Below, piece by piece: positions 8,939 through 17,590 of a DNA stretch of 64,000 nt; positions within the stretch are counted from its first letter, which is position 1; each line of letters begins with the position of its first letter. Made by a program: the position numbers and the translations under genes. Source of the DNA: Shinella lacus (GTDB taxonomy: Bacteria; Pseudomonadota; Alphaproteobacteria; Rhizobiales; Rhizobiaceae); NCBI RefSeq assembly GCF_010994755.1, contig NZ_WHSB02000021.1, positions 35,766 through 99,765 of the forward strand. Direction: 5' to 3'. Under the pieces are notes generated by a model. The model did no database searches and was not told where the DNA came from. It was given only the letters and a program-made list of their open reading frames with translations.

Positions 8939-9340
8939 ATGCAGGCTTCATCAATGGACAAAGGGTCGGCGAGGCTCTATTCTTTGCCCATGCTTCGCGC
9001 GTTGCTTATCATTGTTACAACCATCTCGCTTGCCGCTGCTTCTTTTGCCGTTCAAGCACACGAGACCCGCATGTCCGGGATGTTGGAACGCGCCGCGCTG
9101 ACGCAGCACATGGAGCAAGCCTCTTCTTCGATGGCCGCTTGCAGCGAAGGGAAATCCTGCAAAGCAGATGCCGGATTGTGCACCTTCGCCTGCGCCGGAA
9201 TATCGGCCTGGCTTCCGGTTGTGCGTACTTCGGCAAAGCAAATCAGCTCGCGGCAAAAATATCCCTTCCCGCCGGATGCCGTCTTCGTTGCGGCAGCTCC
9301 CGGCCGGAATGATCGCCCTCCTATATCGCGCCTCCTCTGA
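8939..9340 (+). CDS. Hypothetical small secreted protein
   Basis: An exported protein of up to 133 residues with signal segment MLRALLIIVTTISLAAASF cleaved near FAVQAHE. The mature part has four cysteines (MAACSEGKSC, AGLCTFACAGISAWLP) and a short basic tail. The start is uncertain: ATG 8939 (GCAGGA 9 bases before), 8954 or 8990 all give a signal peptide. I do not recognise a family. It lies 75 bases before the multicopper oxidase and in the same direction, so it may be its partner or a metal-binding accessory. Confidence 0.55.
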   Translation: MQASSMDKGSARLYSLPMLRALLIIVTTISLAAASFAVQAHETRMSGMLERAALTQHMEQASSSMAACSEGKSCKADAGLCTFACAGISAWLPVVRTSAKQISSRQKYPFPPDAVFVAAAPGRNDRPPISRLL

Positions 9341-9415
9341 GCCTGCGGCGGGGCTGATCCCGCTGCGATCCATTTGGACCTTTCAGGCGGGACAGATCGT
9401 CCCGAGGTGACGAAT

Positions 9416-10900
9416 ATGACGACCTTTTCACGACGCGGCTTCCTCGCCGCCAGCGCAGCCATGCTTGCTGCATCCCATTTCCCCATCAGGGCCTACGGCC
9501 AGGACGCGGCTGCGATCCGCCTGGCCGCCACCAGCCGCACGCTCGATATAGACAATCGACCGGCCACCGTTTTCGGACTTGCTGGTCCCAACGGGCAGGG
9601 GCTGCTCCTCGATCCGGGCGAGCGATTTCGGGTGGATCTGACCAACGATCTCGCCGAGTCCACGATCATTCATTGGCACGGCCAGATTCCCCCGAACGCT
9701 CAGGACGGCGTCCCGGATATGCCGCAGCCGCTTCTTCAGCCCAGTGAAACGCGCAGCTTCGATTTCGCGCCCCAGCCCGGAACGCACTGGATGCACAGCC
9801 ATGTGCCGATCCAGGAAATGCGATTGCTCGCCGCGCCGCTGATCGTCCGGAGGGCAGAAGACCTATCCGCCGATCGGCAGGAAGTCGTCCTGTTCCTGCA
9901 CGACTTCGCGTTCAAGACACCGGAAGAAGTGCTGGAAGAGATCACCAGCGCAAGCGCTGATGGACATGGCGCTGCCGGCATGTCACGCGCGATGCAAGGC
10001 ATGAACCATGGCGGCATGCCTGGAATGAACCAGGGCGAGGCCGGGGGAATGGGCTCGATGGCCATGGATATGGGTAACATGGCGATGGATCTCAACGACT
10101 ACGACTGGGATGCCTATCTCGCCAATGACCGAACCCTGTCCGATCCCGATGTCGTTCAGGTCGAACGCGGCGGCCGGGTTCGCCTCCGTGTCATCAACGC
10201 AGCCGCAGCCACCGTTTTCTGGATCGACACGGGCGAAGCACAAGCCCGGCTCGTCGCCGTCGACGGGCATGAGGTCCAGCCGGTCGCGGGTTCGCGGTTC
10301 GGGCTGGCCATGGGGCAGCGTCTCGACCTGGAGATCGACCTTCCAAATGAGACCCGCGCATGGCCGATTCTGGCGCTCAGGGAGGGCGAACGTGAAAGGA
10401 CCGGCATTATTCTCGCCCCCGCGGGCGCCACGATCGACAGGATCGATTCCCTTTCAGCGAATGACGCCCCGGCCTTCGACACGGACTTGTCTCAGGAGTC
10501 ACGGCTGGTCGCTGTCGACACGCTTGCCGCCCGTCCGGTGGATCGAAGCCACATGATCATGCTCGGCGGCTCGATGCAGCCCTATGTCTGGACCATCGAC
10601 GGAGCAACATGGGGCAAGCATCGGCCGGTTGCCGCAACGAGCGGCGATCGGGTGGAACTGATGTTCCACAATATGTCGATGATGGGGCACCCGATGCATC
10701 TGCATGGGCATGCATTCCAGGTTGTTGGCATCAACAGGCGACGCTTCGAAGGTGCGCGCCGCGATACCGTGTACATACCGCCGATGTCGATGGTCACTGT
10801 TGCCCTTGATGCCGGCGAGGCCGCGAGCTGGATGTTGCATTGCCATCATATGCCGCATCTGGCCACCGGGATGATGACCGAGTTCAGGATCGCTGCATGA
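9416..10900 (+). CDS. Multicopper oxidase with Met-rich insert (CopA/CueO-like)
   Basis: A 494-residue periplasmic multicopper oxidase with a twin-arginine signal (SRRGFLAASAAML). Copper ligands are HWHG (residues 86-89), HSH (127-129), MGHPMHLHGHAF and the type-1 HCHHMPHLATGMM near the C-terminus. A Met/His-rich insert (about 183-225, e.g. MNHGGMPGMNQG) is typical of PcoA/CopA and CueO enzymes that oxidise Cu(I) to the less toxic Cu(II). ATG 9416 has GAGGTG 6 bases upstream; longer frames add non-signal sequence. The next gene, a cytochrome c, overlaps by 4 bases, which is unusual for copper-resistance oxidases and suggests electron exchange with it. Confidence 0.9.
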   Translation: MTTFSRRGFLAASAAMLAASHFPIRAYGQDAAAIRLAATSRTLDIDNRPATVFGLAGPNGQGLLLDPGERFRVDLTNDLAESTIIHWHGQIPPNAQDGVPDMPQPLLQPSETRSFDFAPQPGTHWMHSHVPIQEMRLLAAPLIVRRAEDLSADRQEVVLFLHDFAFKTPEEVLEEITSASADGHGAAGMSRAMQGMNHGGMPGMNQGEAGGMGSMAMDMGNMAMDLNDYDWDAYLANDRTLSDPDVVQVERGGRVRLRVINAAAATVFWIDTGEAQARLVAVDGHEVQPVAGSRFGLAMGQRLDLEIDLPNETRAWPILALREGERERTGIILAPAGATIDRIDSLSANDAPAFDTDLSQESRLVAVDTLAARPVDRSHMIMLGGSMQPYVWTIDGATWGKHRPVAATSGDRVELMFHNMSMMGHPMHLHGHAFQVVGINRRRFEGARRDTVYIPPMSMVTVALDAGEAASWMLHCHHMPHLATGMMTEFRIAA

Positions 10901-11331
10901 AACCGCTCTGGATCGCGGTCGCCGCAACTCTCCTGGCGGCGGCCGGTGCGATCTTGGTCGGAAAGGGACGGTCCGGTCAGGAGGCGAGCGATCGCATCGC
11001 CCTTGGCCGGGCAGTCTATCTAGCGAACTGTGCGAGCTGTCACGGCACGAAACTCGAAGGCCAGCCCGACTGGCGCAGCCCGGGCACGAGCGGCCGCCTT
11101 CCGGCGCCGCCGCATGACGAGACCGGTCACACCTGGCATCATTCGGACAGGCAGCTCCTCGCAATCATCACCGATGGGACCGCCGCGGTGGTTGGCGGTG
11201 GCTACGAGAGTGACATGCCCAGCTTTCGGGAGGCTCTGACCTCCGCCGAGATCGAGGCTGTCCTCGACTACATCAAGAGTACCTGGCCGCAGCGAGAGGC
11301 AGACTACCAACGCCGCATCTCGAACGGCTGA
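10897..11331 (+). CDS. Membrane-anchored or secreted cytochrome c
   Basis: A 144-residue class I cytochrome c. It has an N-terminal hydrophobic anchor (residues 4-22), the haem site CASCH at 45-49 and a likely axial Met in DMPSFREALTSAEIE. ATG overlaps the stop of the multicopper oxidase (ATGA), so the two are translationally coupled and probably work together in the periplasm. The best guess is electron transfer to or from the oxidase; this pairing is inferred from context. Confidence 0.88.
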   Translation: MKPLWIAVAATLLAAAGAILVGKGRSGQEASDRIALGRAVYLANCASCHGTKLEGQPDWRSPGTSGRLPAPPHDETGHTWHHSDRQLLAIITDGTAAVVGGGYESDMPSFREALTSAEIEAVLDYIKSTWPQREADYQRRISNG

Positions 11332-11340
11332 CACGCCGGA

Positions 11341-11364
11341 GGCCACGAAAACAATTTCGTGGCC
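11341..11364 (+). terminator. Hairpin between the two cytochrome genes
   Basis: GGCCACGAAA-ACAA-TTTCGTGGCC, a perfect 10-base stem with a 4-base loop, 9 bases after the first cytochrome stop. It may terminate or attenuate transcription before the second cytochrome gene. Confidence 0.55.
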
Positions 11365-11472
11365 CCACATCGCCATCGCGCGCCGCCCCACCACCACATT
11401 CATGCCGACGGGTTCGGCAGTTGATGGCGGCAGAGAGGGTGTTCGGCGGCCTAAAGACATAAGGATTCACAA

Positions 11473-11904
11473 ATGAACAAGAGAAACGTCTTCGCTCTGC
11501 TCGTCGCCGCGGCAGCGGTTGCGGGCTTTGCGCTTTGGAATCGAACCGGATCGGAAGACGAAGCCAGAAGAGGAGTATCGGGCCAGGGGACGGCATTGTC
11601 GGTTGTCGTGCCTTCGTCATTGTCCGACACCGCAAAGATGGGAGAACGAGCTTTCAACGCCGTCTGTGCAGCGTGCCACGGCAAGAACGCGGCCGGAACC
11701 GATGCCGGCCCGCCGCTCATCCATCGGATATACGAACCTTCTCACCACGGAGACTACGCCTTTGAAATGGCCGTCGCCAACGGCGTGCGCGCGCATCACT
11801 GGAAATTCGGAAACATGCCTCCTCAGCCGGGTCTGACGAGGGCCGACGTCGCTACGATCGTGGCCTATGTGCGCGAGCTTCAGCGGGCGAACGGCATCAA
11901 TTGA
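11473..11904 (+). CDS. Cytochrome c, class I
   Basis: A 143-residue cytochrome c with an N-terminal signal/anchor (NVFALLVAAAAVAGFALW), the haem site CAACH at residues 65-69 and a probable axial Met in KFGNMPPQPGLTRADVATIV. Its C-terminal YVRELQRANGI helix is typical. It follows the hairpin at 11341 and its own short leader. It differs from the 10897 cytochrome in sequence but shares the likely periplasmic electron-transfer role. Confidence 0.88.
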   Translation: MNKRNVFALLVAAAAVAGFALWNRTGSEDEARRGVSGQGTALSVVVPSSLSDTAKMGERAFNAVCAACHGKNAAGTDAGPPLIHRIYEPSHHGDYAFEMAVANGVRAHHWKFGNMPPQPGLTRADVATIVAYVRELQRANGIN

Positions 11905-12029
11905 GGAGCATTGGCGGCGAGATACCCTGCCAGACCTGTCGAGGCGGGTTTGAGGAAATCGGGCGGCTGCGAGTGGAGTTGTGGTGTGATAGGATGAGGC
12001 GGCCAAGTCGCCTATGGGAGGGGTGTGCA

Positions 12030-12398
12030 ATGCGAACTGGCATAACATGCGCATTTGTCGTTCTGGCTTTGCTGGTGTCGGCGTCAAATGCCCAAGAGGA
12101 TCAGCCGTTTCATACGTCTTATTTCGCGGATGAAACGACCATCAGCCTGTCCGTGACCGTCGCGGCAACCTCTCTTGACCCGGAATATAATTTCGATGTG
12201 CAAGTCGCGCTCACGGAGCGCGGACCCGAGGGTCAGATCAGATTCATCGACCACAGCGCCCACCTTGCAAAGGTACGATGCGCCGCGCCGAAGGCCGTCA
12301 TGATCGGCCAATCAGAGTTTATGCTGTCGGATTCGCCCGAGCCGGGGGATTGGAAGCAGGATCTCTGGCGCACCTTCTGCCTCCTGCCGGTCTCATGA
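12030..12398 (+). CDS. Hypothetical secreted protein
   Basis: A 122-residue protein with a clear signal peptide (ITCAFVVLALLVSASNA) and a mature domain of alternating hydrophobic strands (TTISLSVTVAATSL, FDVQVALTERG, IRFIDHSAHLAKVRC). Two cysteines (VRCAAP, RTFCLLP) could form a disulfide. ATG 12030 has GGGAGGGG 7-10 bases upstream. No family is recognised. It ends the plus-strand group that converges on the CusF-like gene. Confidence 0.65.
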   Translation: MRTGITCAFVVLALLVSASNAQEDQPFHTSYFADETTISLSVTVAATSLDPEYNFDVQVALTERGPEGQIRFIDHSAHLAKVRCAAPKAVMIGQSEFMLSDSPEPGDWKQDLWRTFCLLPVS

Positions 12399-12404
12399 GG
12401 AACG

Positions 12405-12430
12405 GGGCCGCGCTGCATCCAGCGCGGCCC
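12405..12430. terminator. Bidirectional terminator-like hairpin
   Basis: GGGCCGCGCTG-CATC-CAGCGCGGCCC, an 11-base perfect stem lying exactly between the convergent 12030-12398 and 12437-12727 genes. Confidence 0.65.
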
Positions 12431-12436
12431 TGTGCT

Positions 12437-12727
12437 TCACTTGACCTGGGTGACAGTCAGCTTTCCGTTGACGCGCTCGGCAACGAACTGGACCTTTGCG
12501 CCGACCTTGAGCTTTTCCAGCATCGCGTCATCAGCGACCTGGAATACCATCGTCATGGCCGGCATCTCGAGGTTCTTCAGCTCTTCATGGATGAGCGTGA
12601 CCTTCTTCGCCTTCTCGTCCAGCTTCTTGACCGTGCCGCTGGTGAATTCCTGCGCGAAGGCGGCGGTGCCGAAGGCGAAGGCGACGGCGCCGGCGAGTGT
12701 GATTCTTGTGATAGCTTTCATCGTCAT
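12437..12727 (-). CDS. CusF-like periplasmic copper-binding protein
   Basis: A 96-residue secreted protein of the CusF fold, with signal peptide KAITRITLAGAVAFAFGTAAFA and the domain core SGTVKKLDEKAKKVTLIHEE followed by LEMPAMTMVF. The Met pair of MPAMTM and the upstream His match the Cu(I)/Ag(I) site of CusF. The Trp that stacks on copper in E. coli CusF is not at that position (Met instead), as in many rhizobial homologues known to me. ATG ACG ATG at 12727 follows AAGGAG. It is co-directional with the cupredoxin and oxidase upstream, so probably one operon. Confidence 0.88.
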   Translation of the reverse strand: MTMKAITRITLAGAVAFAFGTAAFAQEFTSGTVKKLDEKAKKVTLIHEELKNLEMPAMTMVFQVADDAMLEKLKVGAKVQFVAERVNGKLTVTQVK

Positions 12728-12739
12728 TTCTGTTGCTCC

Positions 12740-13216
12740 TTATTTCTTCGCGACCGTGACGTCGCCGTGCATGCCGGAATCGTAGTGACCGGGAACGAGG
12801 CAGGCGATCTTGAACACGCCGTCGTTGGTGAACTTCCAGACGATCTCGCCGGATTTTTCGGGCGCGAAGCGAATGGCGTTCGGATCCTCGTGTTCCATTT
12901 CCGGGAATTTCTCCATCACGGCTTTGTGCTCCATGATCTTGTCTTCCTGGTCGAGCACGAATTCATGATCGACCTCGCCCGCATTCTTGATCGCGAAGCG
13001 AACGGTCTGGCCCTGGCGGACCTTGAAGGTGCTTGGTGTGAAGATCATCTTGCCGTCATCCGTTTCCTTCATCGTGACACGGATGGTCTGGGACGCCTTG
13101 GCCTTTTCACCGGGTTCGCCAACGGCCATTTCGCCATGACCGCCCTCATGCGAACCGGATGCAAAAGCAGCGGTGGCAAACGTTGAGAGTAGCAGACCAA
13201 CTAGAATGCGTTTCAT
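12740..13216 (-). CDS. Cupredoxin-domain copper protein
   Basis: A 158-residue exported plastocyanin/azurin-fold protein. Signal peptide KRILVGLLLSTFATAAFASG is followed by a His/Glu-rich linker (SHEGGHGEMAVGEPGEKAK) and a cupredoxin domain. Type-1 copper ligands are the His of VDHEFVLDQ and the C-x4-H-x4-M set in ACLVPGHYDSGMHG. ATG 13216 has AAAGGAAACGATT before it. Such proteins usually precede CusF and multicopper oxidase genes in rhizobial copper clusters; it likely carries periplasmic copper or electrons. Confidence 0.88.
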   Translation of the reverse strand: MKRILVGLLLSTFATAAFASGSHEGGHGEMAVGEPGEKAKASQTIRVTMKETDDGKMIFTPSTFKVRQGQTVRFAIKNAGEVDHEFVLDQEDKIMEHKAVMEKFPEMEHEDPNAIRFAPEKSGEIVWKFTNDGVFKIACLVPGHYDSGMHGDVTVAKK

Positions 13217-13247
13217 AATCGTTTCCTTTGTCGTTTCTGGGAGGAAG

Positions 13248-14570
13248 TTAACCGTGATTGGAATGGCCAGACGGAAGTTGTGTCTTGGCATCTTTCGCTT
13301 TGACAGGCTCGGGCAAGCTCCCGGTCCATTCCCACGCCTGCGTGCCGGGAGGGTTCTCGTACCAACCCGGATCGCTGTAGTCGTCCGCTGAGATACCCTC
13401 GCGGACCTTCACCACGGAGAACATGCCGCCCATTTCGATCGGGCCGTGGGGACCCCACCCGGTCATCATGGGGACGGTGTTCTCCGGTATTTCCATCGAC
13501 ATTTCGCCCATATCCGCCATGCCGGCCGTCCCCATGGGCATGTATTCGGGACGGATCTGCCTGATCTTTTTTGCAACCTCCTTCTTGTCGACCCCGATGA
13601 ATGTCGGGATCTCGTGACCCATGGCATTCATGGTGTGATGCGACTTGTGGCAATGGATCGCCCAGTCGCCGACGTACTTCGCGTCGAACTCGTAGGCGCG
13701 CATCGCACCGACAGGGATGTCGATGCTGACCTCGGGCCAGCGCGCCTCCGGCCTGACCCAGCCGCCATCGGTGCAGGTCACCTCGAAATCGTAGCCGTGC
13801 ATGTGGATTGGATGGTTCGTCATCGTCAGGTTACCGACGCGAACACGAACCCTGTCGTTCTTGGAAACGACGAGCGGATCGATCCCTGGAAAGACGCGCG
13901 TGTTGAACGTCCAGAGGTTGAAGTCGGTCATTTCCATGATCCGGGGCACGTATGTTCCCGGATCGATGTCATAGGCGCTGAGCAGGAAGACGAAATCCCG
14001 ATCCACCGGCATGAACTTCGGGTCCCGGGGATGGATGACGAAGAAGCCCATCATCCCCATCGCCATCTGTACCATCTCGTCCGAGTGCGGGTGGTACATG
14101 AAGGTGCCGGATTTCACGAGATCGAACTCGTAAACGAAGGTCTTGCCAGAGGGGATGTGAGGCTGCGACAGCCCGCCAACACCATCCATCCCCGACGGCA
14201 GGATCATACCGTGCCAATGAATGGTCGTGTGCTCCGGCAGCTTGTTGGTCACGAAAATGCGAACCCGGTCGCCTTCGACTGCTTCGATGGTCGGACCCGG
14301 TGACTGGCCGTTGTACCCCCAAAGATATGCGGTCATGCCTTCGGCCATCTCCCGCTCCACCGGCTCGGCAACGAGGTGGAATTCCTTCACCCCGTTGTTC
14401 ATTCGGAACGGCAAGGTCCAACCGTTGAGGGTGACGACCGGATTGTAATCTGGGCCGACCGTCGGCTTTACCGGGGTTTGCGTGGCCGCCGAGTCCATGA
14501 GACCGGCTTCCGGCAAGCCCATGTTGGACGTTTGCGCCCAGGTCTTACGATAACGCTGCAATGGTGGCAA
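13248..14570 (-). CDS. Multicopper oxidase, export signal lost
   Basis: A bacterial copper oxidase with all four ligand blocks: HTTIHWHGMI, MYHPHSDEM, NHPIHMHGYDF and AIHCHKSHHTMNAMGH, plus a Met-rich C-terminal part. The normal N-terminal twin-arginine signal is missing. The frame opens at TTG 14570 with an unrelated stretch, joins the expected mature start at WAQTSNMGLPEAGLMD (about 14546), and the first ATG is 14522. Without a signal the product would stay in the cytosol, so the gene is probably a recent 5' truncation next to the toxin-antitoxin module. Otherwise it is intact and is the first gene of the cupredoxin-CusF group. Confidence 0.8.
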   Translation of the reverse strand: MPPLQRYRKTWAQTSNMGLPEAGLMDSAATQTPVKPTVGPDYNPVVTLNGWTLPFRMNNGVKEFHLVAEPVEREMAEGMTAYLWGYNGQSPGPTIEAVEGDRVRIFVTNKLPEHTTIHWHGMILPSGMDGVGGLSQPHIPSGKTFVYEFDLVKSGTFMYHPHSDEMVQMAMGMMGFFVIHPRDPKFMPVDRDFVFLLSAYDIDPGTYVPRIMEMTDFNLWTFNTRVFPGIDPLVVSKNDRVRVRVGNLTMTNHPIHMHGYDFEVTCTDGGWVRPEARWPEVSIDIPVGAMRAYEFDAKYVGDWAIHCHKSHHTMNAMGHEIPTFIGVDKKEVAKKIRQIRPEYMPMGTAGMADMGEMSMEIPENTVPMMTGWGPHGPIEMGGMFSVVKVREGISADDYSDPGWYENPPGTQAWEWTGSLPEPVKAKDAKTQLPSGHSNHG

Positions 14571-14576
14571 CTAAAC

Positions 14577-14586
14577 CACATATGTG
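14577..14586. promoter_or_regulatory. Probable toxin-antitoxin operator palindrome
   Basis: The perfect palindrome CACATATGTG lies 35 bases before the antitoxin start, with a related half CTAATGTGG just after it. Antitoxins commonly bind such sites to repress their own operon. Confidence 0.45.
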
Positions 14587-14620
14587 CTAATGTGGGTCCG
14601 TCACTTCGGGAGTATGTGAA

Positions 14621-14872
14621 ATGAGCCGCTTGACGATCGACATAACGGACAAACAACATCAAAGCCTCAAAGCGCTAGCCGCTCTGCAGGGCAAGACAAT
14701 CAAGCAGTACGCACTTGAGCGCCTGTTTCCTGGCGACGTCGAGGGAGAGCTGGCCTGGGAAGAGTTAAAGACGTTGATGAATACGCGCATCAGTGAGGGG
14801 CTCGCCGGAAAACTGTCGACCAAAACCGTAGGTGAGATCCTCGACGAGGAGATCGCCGAAGGTCGCGCTTGA
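14621..14872 (+). CDS. ParD-like antitoxin
   Basis: An 83-residue antitoxin. The N-terminal part (SRLTIDITDKQHQSLKALAAL, ribbon then helix) fits a ribbon-helix-helix DNA-binding domain; the acidic C-terminal helix (VGEILDEEIAEGRA) would wrap the toxin. Its stop overlaps the TTG start of the toxin gene. It likely represses its own promoter through the palindrome at 14577. Confidence 0.8.
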   Translation: MSRLTIDITDKQHQSLKALAALQGKTIKQYALERLFPGDVEGELAWEELKTLMNTRISEGLAGKLSTKTVGEILDEEIAEGRA

Positions 14873-15171
14873 CGGCTTACATCCTGACCGCAGAGGCAGA
14901 ATCCGATCTTCGCTCGGTAATCCGTTACACACGGACACAATGGAGTGCCGCCCAGGTACGTCACTACGTCTCGGCTTTGGAGCGAGGAATGGAGGACATT
15001 GCCGCGGGCAAAGTTCCCTTCAAGGATCTGAGCGCACTCTATCCGGCGCTGCGGATGGCGCGATGCCAGCACCACTACTTCTTCTGTCTGCCTCGAGAAC
15101 ATGCGCCCGCTCTCATCGTAGCGATTCTTCACGAACGAATGGATCTCATGAGGCGTTGGCTGACCGTCTAA
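14869..15171 (+). CDS. ParE/RelE-family toxin
   Basis: A 100-residue type II toxin. Family signs are AYILTAEAESDLRSVIRYTR at the N-terminus, the basic LRMARCQHHYFFCLPRE strand pair and the C-terminal IVAILHERMDLMRRW. TTG at 14869 overlaps the antitoxin stop. ParE members poison gyrase and RelE members cut mRNA; the sequence fits ParE slightly better. The pair sits at the left edge of the denitrification block. Confidence 0.85.
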   Translation: MTAYILTAEAESDLRSVIRYTRTQWSAAQVRHYVSALERGMEDIAAGKVPFKDLSALYPALRMARCQHHYFFCLPREHAPALIVAILHERMDLMRRWLTV

Positions 15172-15344
15172 ACGAGTGATGTTTTCACGACGGGAGGAAC
15201 TCCTGCGCGCGTGCTAGATAAGCCCTTGTCTTCGAGCGATCAAAAAGGTGTCGTCGGTTCGGATCCCTTCAAGAGCTTAAGACAGAGTATCTGCGTTCGA
15301 GAGCTGCGCTATACGCTGACGTGGCCGGACTAGTTGCCATTTGT

Positions 15345-15358
15345 TTGACGCAAGTCAA
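15345..15358 (+). promoter_or_regulatory. FNR/FixK-type box upstream of nosR
   Basis: TTGAC-GCAA-GTCAA, a perfect palindrome matching the FNR/FixK consensus TTGAT-N4-ATCAA at all but one base per half. It is centred about 65 bases before nosR, fitting oxygen-responsive activation of the nos operon. Confidence 0.75.
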
Positions 15359-15416
15359 CGACCGCTTGCCATGAACACTCCAATGCTCCCGCAACCATCT
15401 GCGGGAATGCCTTGGA

Positions 15417-17576
15417 ATGAAATTCGTTCGTCTCTTCTTTTTCCTCTGTGCCAGCCTGTTCTTCGCCTTCTCCGCGAAGGCCGGCACGGTGCTGCAAGAC
15501 TATCTGCCGGGCACGACGGCCTCCGATCTCGTGCCGAGCGCGGATGGCTTCGGCGCGGTGCGCGACGATATCGCGGTGGCACCGGTGTTGCAGGGTGGCA
15601 AGACGGTCGCCTGGGTCTTCGTCACCTCGGATTTTGTCGGCACGACCGGCTATTCCGGCAAGCCGATCCATACGCTCGTGGCTGTAGGGACGGATGCGAA
15701 GATCATCGGCGTGCGCCTCGTCAAGCATTCCGAGCCCATCGTGCTCATCGGCATTCCCGATGCCAAGGTGAAGGCTTTGGTGGCCGGCTATGCCGGGCTC
15801 GACCTCGTCGCAGAGGCGAAATCCGGCGGCACGGCGCATGAGGTGGATATCATCTCCGGCGCGACCGTGACGGTGATGGTGATCGACGATTCGATCGTCC
15901 GTTCGGGCCTGAAGGTCGCACGGGCGCTGGGTCTCGGCGGTCTTGCGCCCGAAGCGGACAAGGCCGGTCCGCGTTTCGAGATCGATCCTGCGGCTACCGC
16001 GCCAACCGATTGGACCGAGGCCGAGGGCGACGGGACGCTGCGCCGGCTTTCGCTCGACGTGGCACAGGTCAATGGCGCCTTCGCGGCGCATCCCGATGAA
16101 CGGGCGCGTGAGCGGGCGATTGCCGAAGCGCCGCAAACGACCTTCATCGACATGCAGGCGGCGCTGGTCTCCGTTCCGGCAATCGGCGGCGCTTTGCTCG
16201 GCTCCGCCGAGGAGGTCAATCTCAAAGGCTGGCTGAAAGATGGCGAAAACGCCATCGCCGTAATGGCGCGCGGCCTCTATTCCTTCAAGGGCTCGGGCTA
16301 CGTGCGCGGAGGCATCTTCGACCGCATCGTACTGATCCAGGACGACGTGTCCGTGCGCTTCCGCGACCGTGATCATCGCCGTCTTGGCGGCATCGCGCTT
16401 GCCGGTGCGCCAGAATTCACCGAGATGGACCTGTTCCGCATTCCTGCGGGTCTCGGTTTCGATCCGGCCAAACCCTTCCGCATCCAGCTTCTGGCGCACC
16501 GCGAGGTCGGGCCGATCGAAAAGGTCTTCCATACCTTCGATCTCGGCTATCAGTTGCCGCAGAAATATCTCCGCGCCGTGGCGCCGCCGGTGAAGGAGGC
16601 TGTCGCCGTCGCCGACCGTGGCGAGGGAGCGGCGCAGGCCGATCTCTGGAAACGCATCTGGCAGGATTCCAAGCTGAAGATCGTCGTGCTCGGCGCCATG
16701 CTGGTGGTGCTGACCGGGGTTTTCTTCTTCCAGAGCTATGCGGTGAAGAACGCCAAGGGGTTCTACATCTTCCGCATCGCCTTCCTGACGGTGACGCTGG
16801 TCTTCCTGGGCTGGTATGCCAATGCGCAGCTTTCGGTCGTCAACCTGATGGCGCTGTTCGGCAGCCTGGTGACCGGCTTCAGCTGGCAGGCGTTCCTGCT
16901 CGATCCCTTGACCTTCATCCTGTGGTTTGCCGTTGCCGCCGCGCTGCTCTTCTGGGGACGCGGGGCCTATTGCGGCTGGCTCTGCCCCTTCGGCGCGCTG
17001 CAGGAACTGACCAACCAGATCGCCCGCAAGCTGGGCATCCCGCAATGGACATTGCCCTGGGGGCTGCATGAACGGCTCTGGCCGATCAAATATATGATCT
17101 TCCTTGGCCTTTTCGGCGTATCGCTGATGAGCGTCGAGCAGGCCGAGCACCTGGCCGAGATCGAGCCGTTCAAGACGGCGATCATCCTGAAGTTCATCCG
17201 CGCCTGGCCGTTCGTGGCCTATGCGGTGGCGCTTCTGGTGGCCGGGCTCTTCGTCGAGCGCTTCTACTGCCGCTATCTCTGCCCGCTCGGCGCCGCACTC
17301 GCCATCCCCGCTCGCATGCGCATGTTCGACTGGCTCAAGCGCTATCACGAATGCGGAAGCCCCTGTCAGACCTGCGCGATCCAATGTCCGGTGCAGGCGA
17401 TCCACAAGACCGGCGAGATCAATCCGAACGAGTGCATCAACTGTCTGCACTGCCAGGTTCTCTACCAGTCCGAAACGATGTGCCCCGTCGTGATCAAGAA
17501 GATGAAGTCGCGGGCCAAGCTTGCGGCGAGCCCGGGCGGTGCGCCGATCCATCAACCCGTAGCAAAAGTTAACTGA
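15417..17576 (+). CDS. nosR: NosR, nitrous oxide reductase electron-donating flavoprotein
   Basis: A 719-residue membrane flavo-iron-sulfur protein needed for nosZ expression and for feeding quinol electrons to N2O reductase. It has a signal peptide (1-22), a periplasmic FMN domain with covalent-flavin motif SGAT at 147-150, membrane helices from about residue 420, two CxxxCP motifs (CGWLCP, CRYLCP) and a C-terminal ferredoxin domain with two 4Fe-4S patterns ([19 protein letters not shown]-type CINCLHC with a later MCP). First gene of nosRZDFYLX, behind an FNR-type box. Confidence 0.97.
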   Translation: MKFVRLFFFLCASLFFAFSAKAGTVLQDYLPGTTASDLVPSADGFGAVRDDIAVAPVLQGGKTVAWVFVTSDFVGTTGYSGKPIHTLVAVGTDAKIIGVRLVKHSEPIVLIGIPDAKVKALVAGYAGLDLVAEAKSGGTAHEVDIISGATVTVMVIDDSIVRSGLKVARALGLGGLAPEADKAGPRFEIDPAATAPTDWTEAEGDGTLRRLSLDVAQVNGAFAAHPDERARERAIAEAPQTTFIDMQAALVSVPAIGGALLGSAEEVNLKGWLKDGENAIAVMARGLYSFKGSGYVRGGIFDRIVLIQDDVSVRFRDRDHRRLGGIALAGAPEFTEMDLFRIPAGLGFDPAKPFRIQLLAHREVGPIEKVFHTFDLGYQLPQKYLRAVAPPVKEAVAVADRGEGAAQADLWKRIWQDSKLKIVVLGAMLVVLTGVFFFQSYAVKNAKGFYIFRIAFLTVTLVFLGWYANAQLSVVNLMALFGSLVTGFSWQAFLLDPLTFILWFAVAAALLFWGRGAYCGWLCPFGALQELTNQIARKLGIPQWTLPWGLHERLWPIKYMIFLGLFGVSLMSVEQAEHLAEIEPFKTAIILKFIRAWPFVAYAVALLVAGLFVERFYCRYLCPLGAALAIPARMRMFDWLKRYHECGSPCQTCAIQCPVQAIHKTGEINPNECINCLHCQVLYQSETMCPVVIKKMKSRAKLAASPGGAPIHQPVAKVN

Positions 17577-17590
17577 AGAAGGAGTCGATC

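Noticed and set aside
15330..17555. Minus-strand open frame (741 residues) opposite nosR
   Set aside because: NosR homology is continuous on the plus strand; the antisense frame has no domain and would cover the nos promoter.
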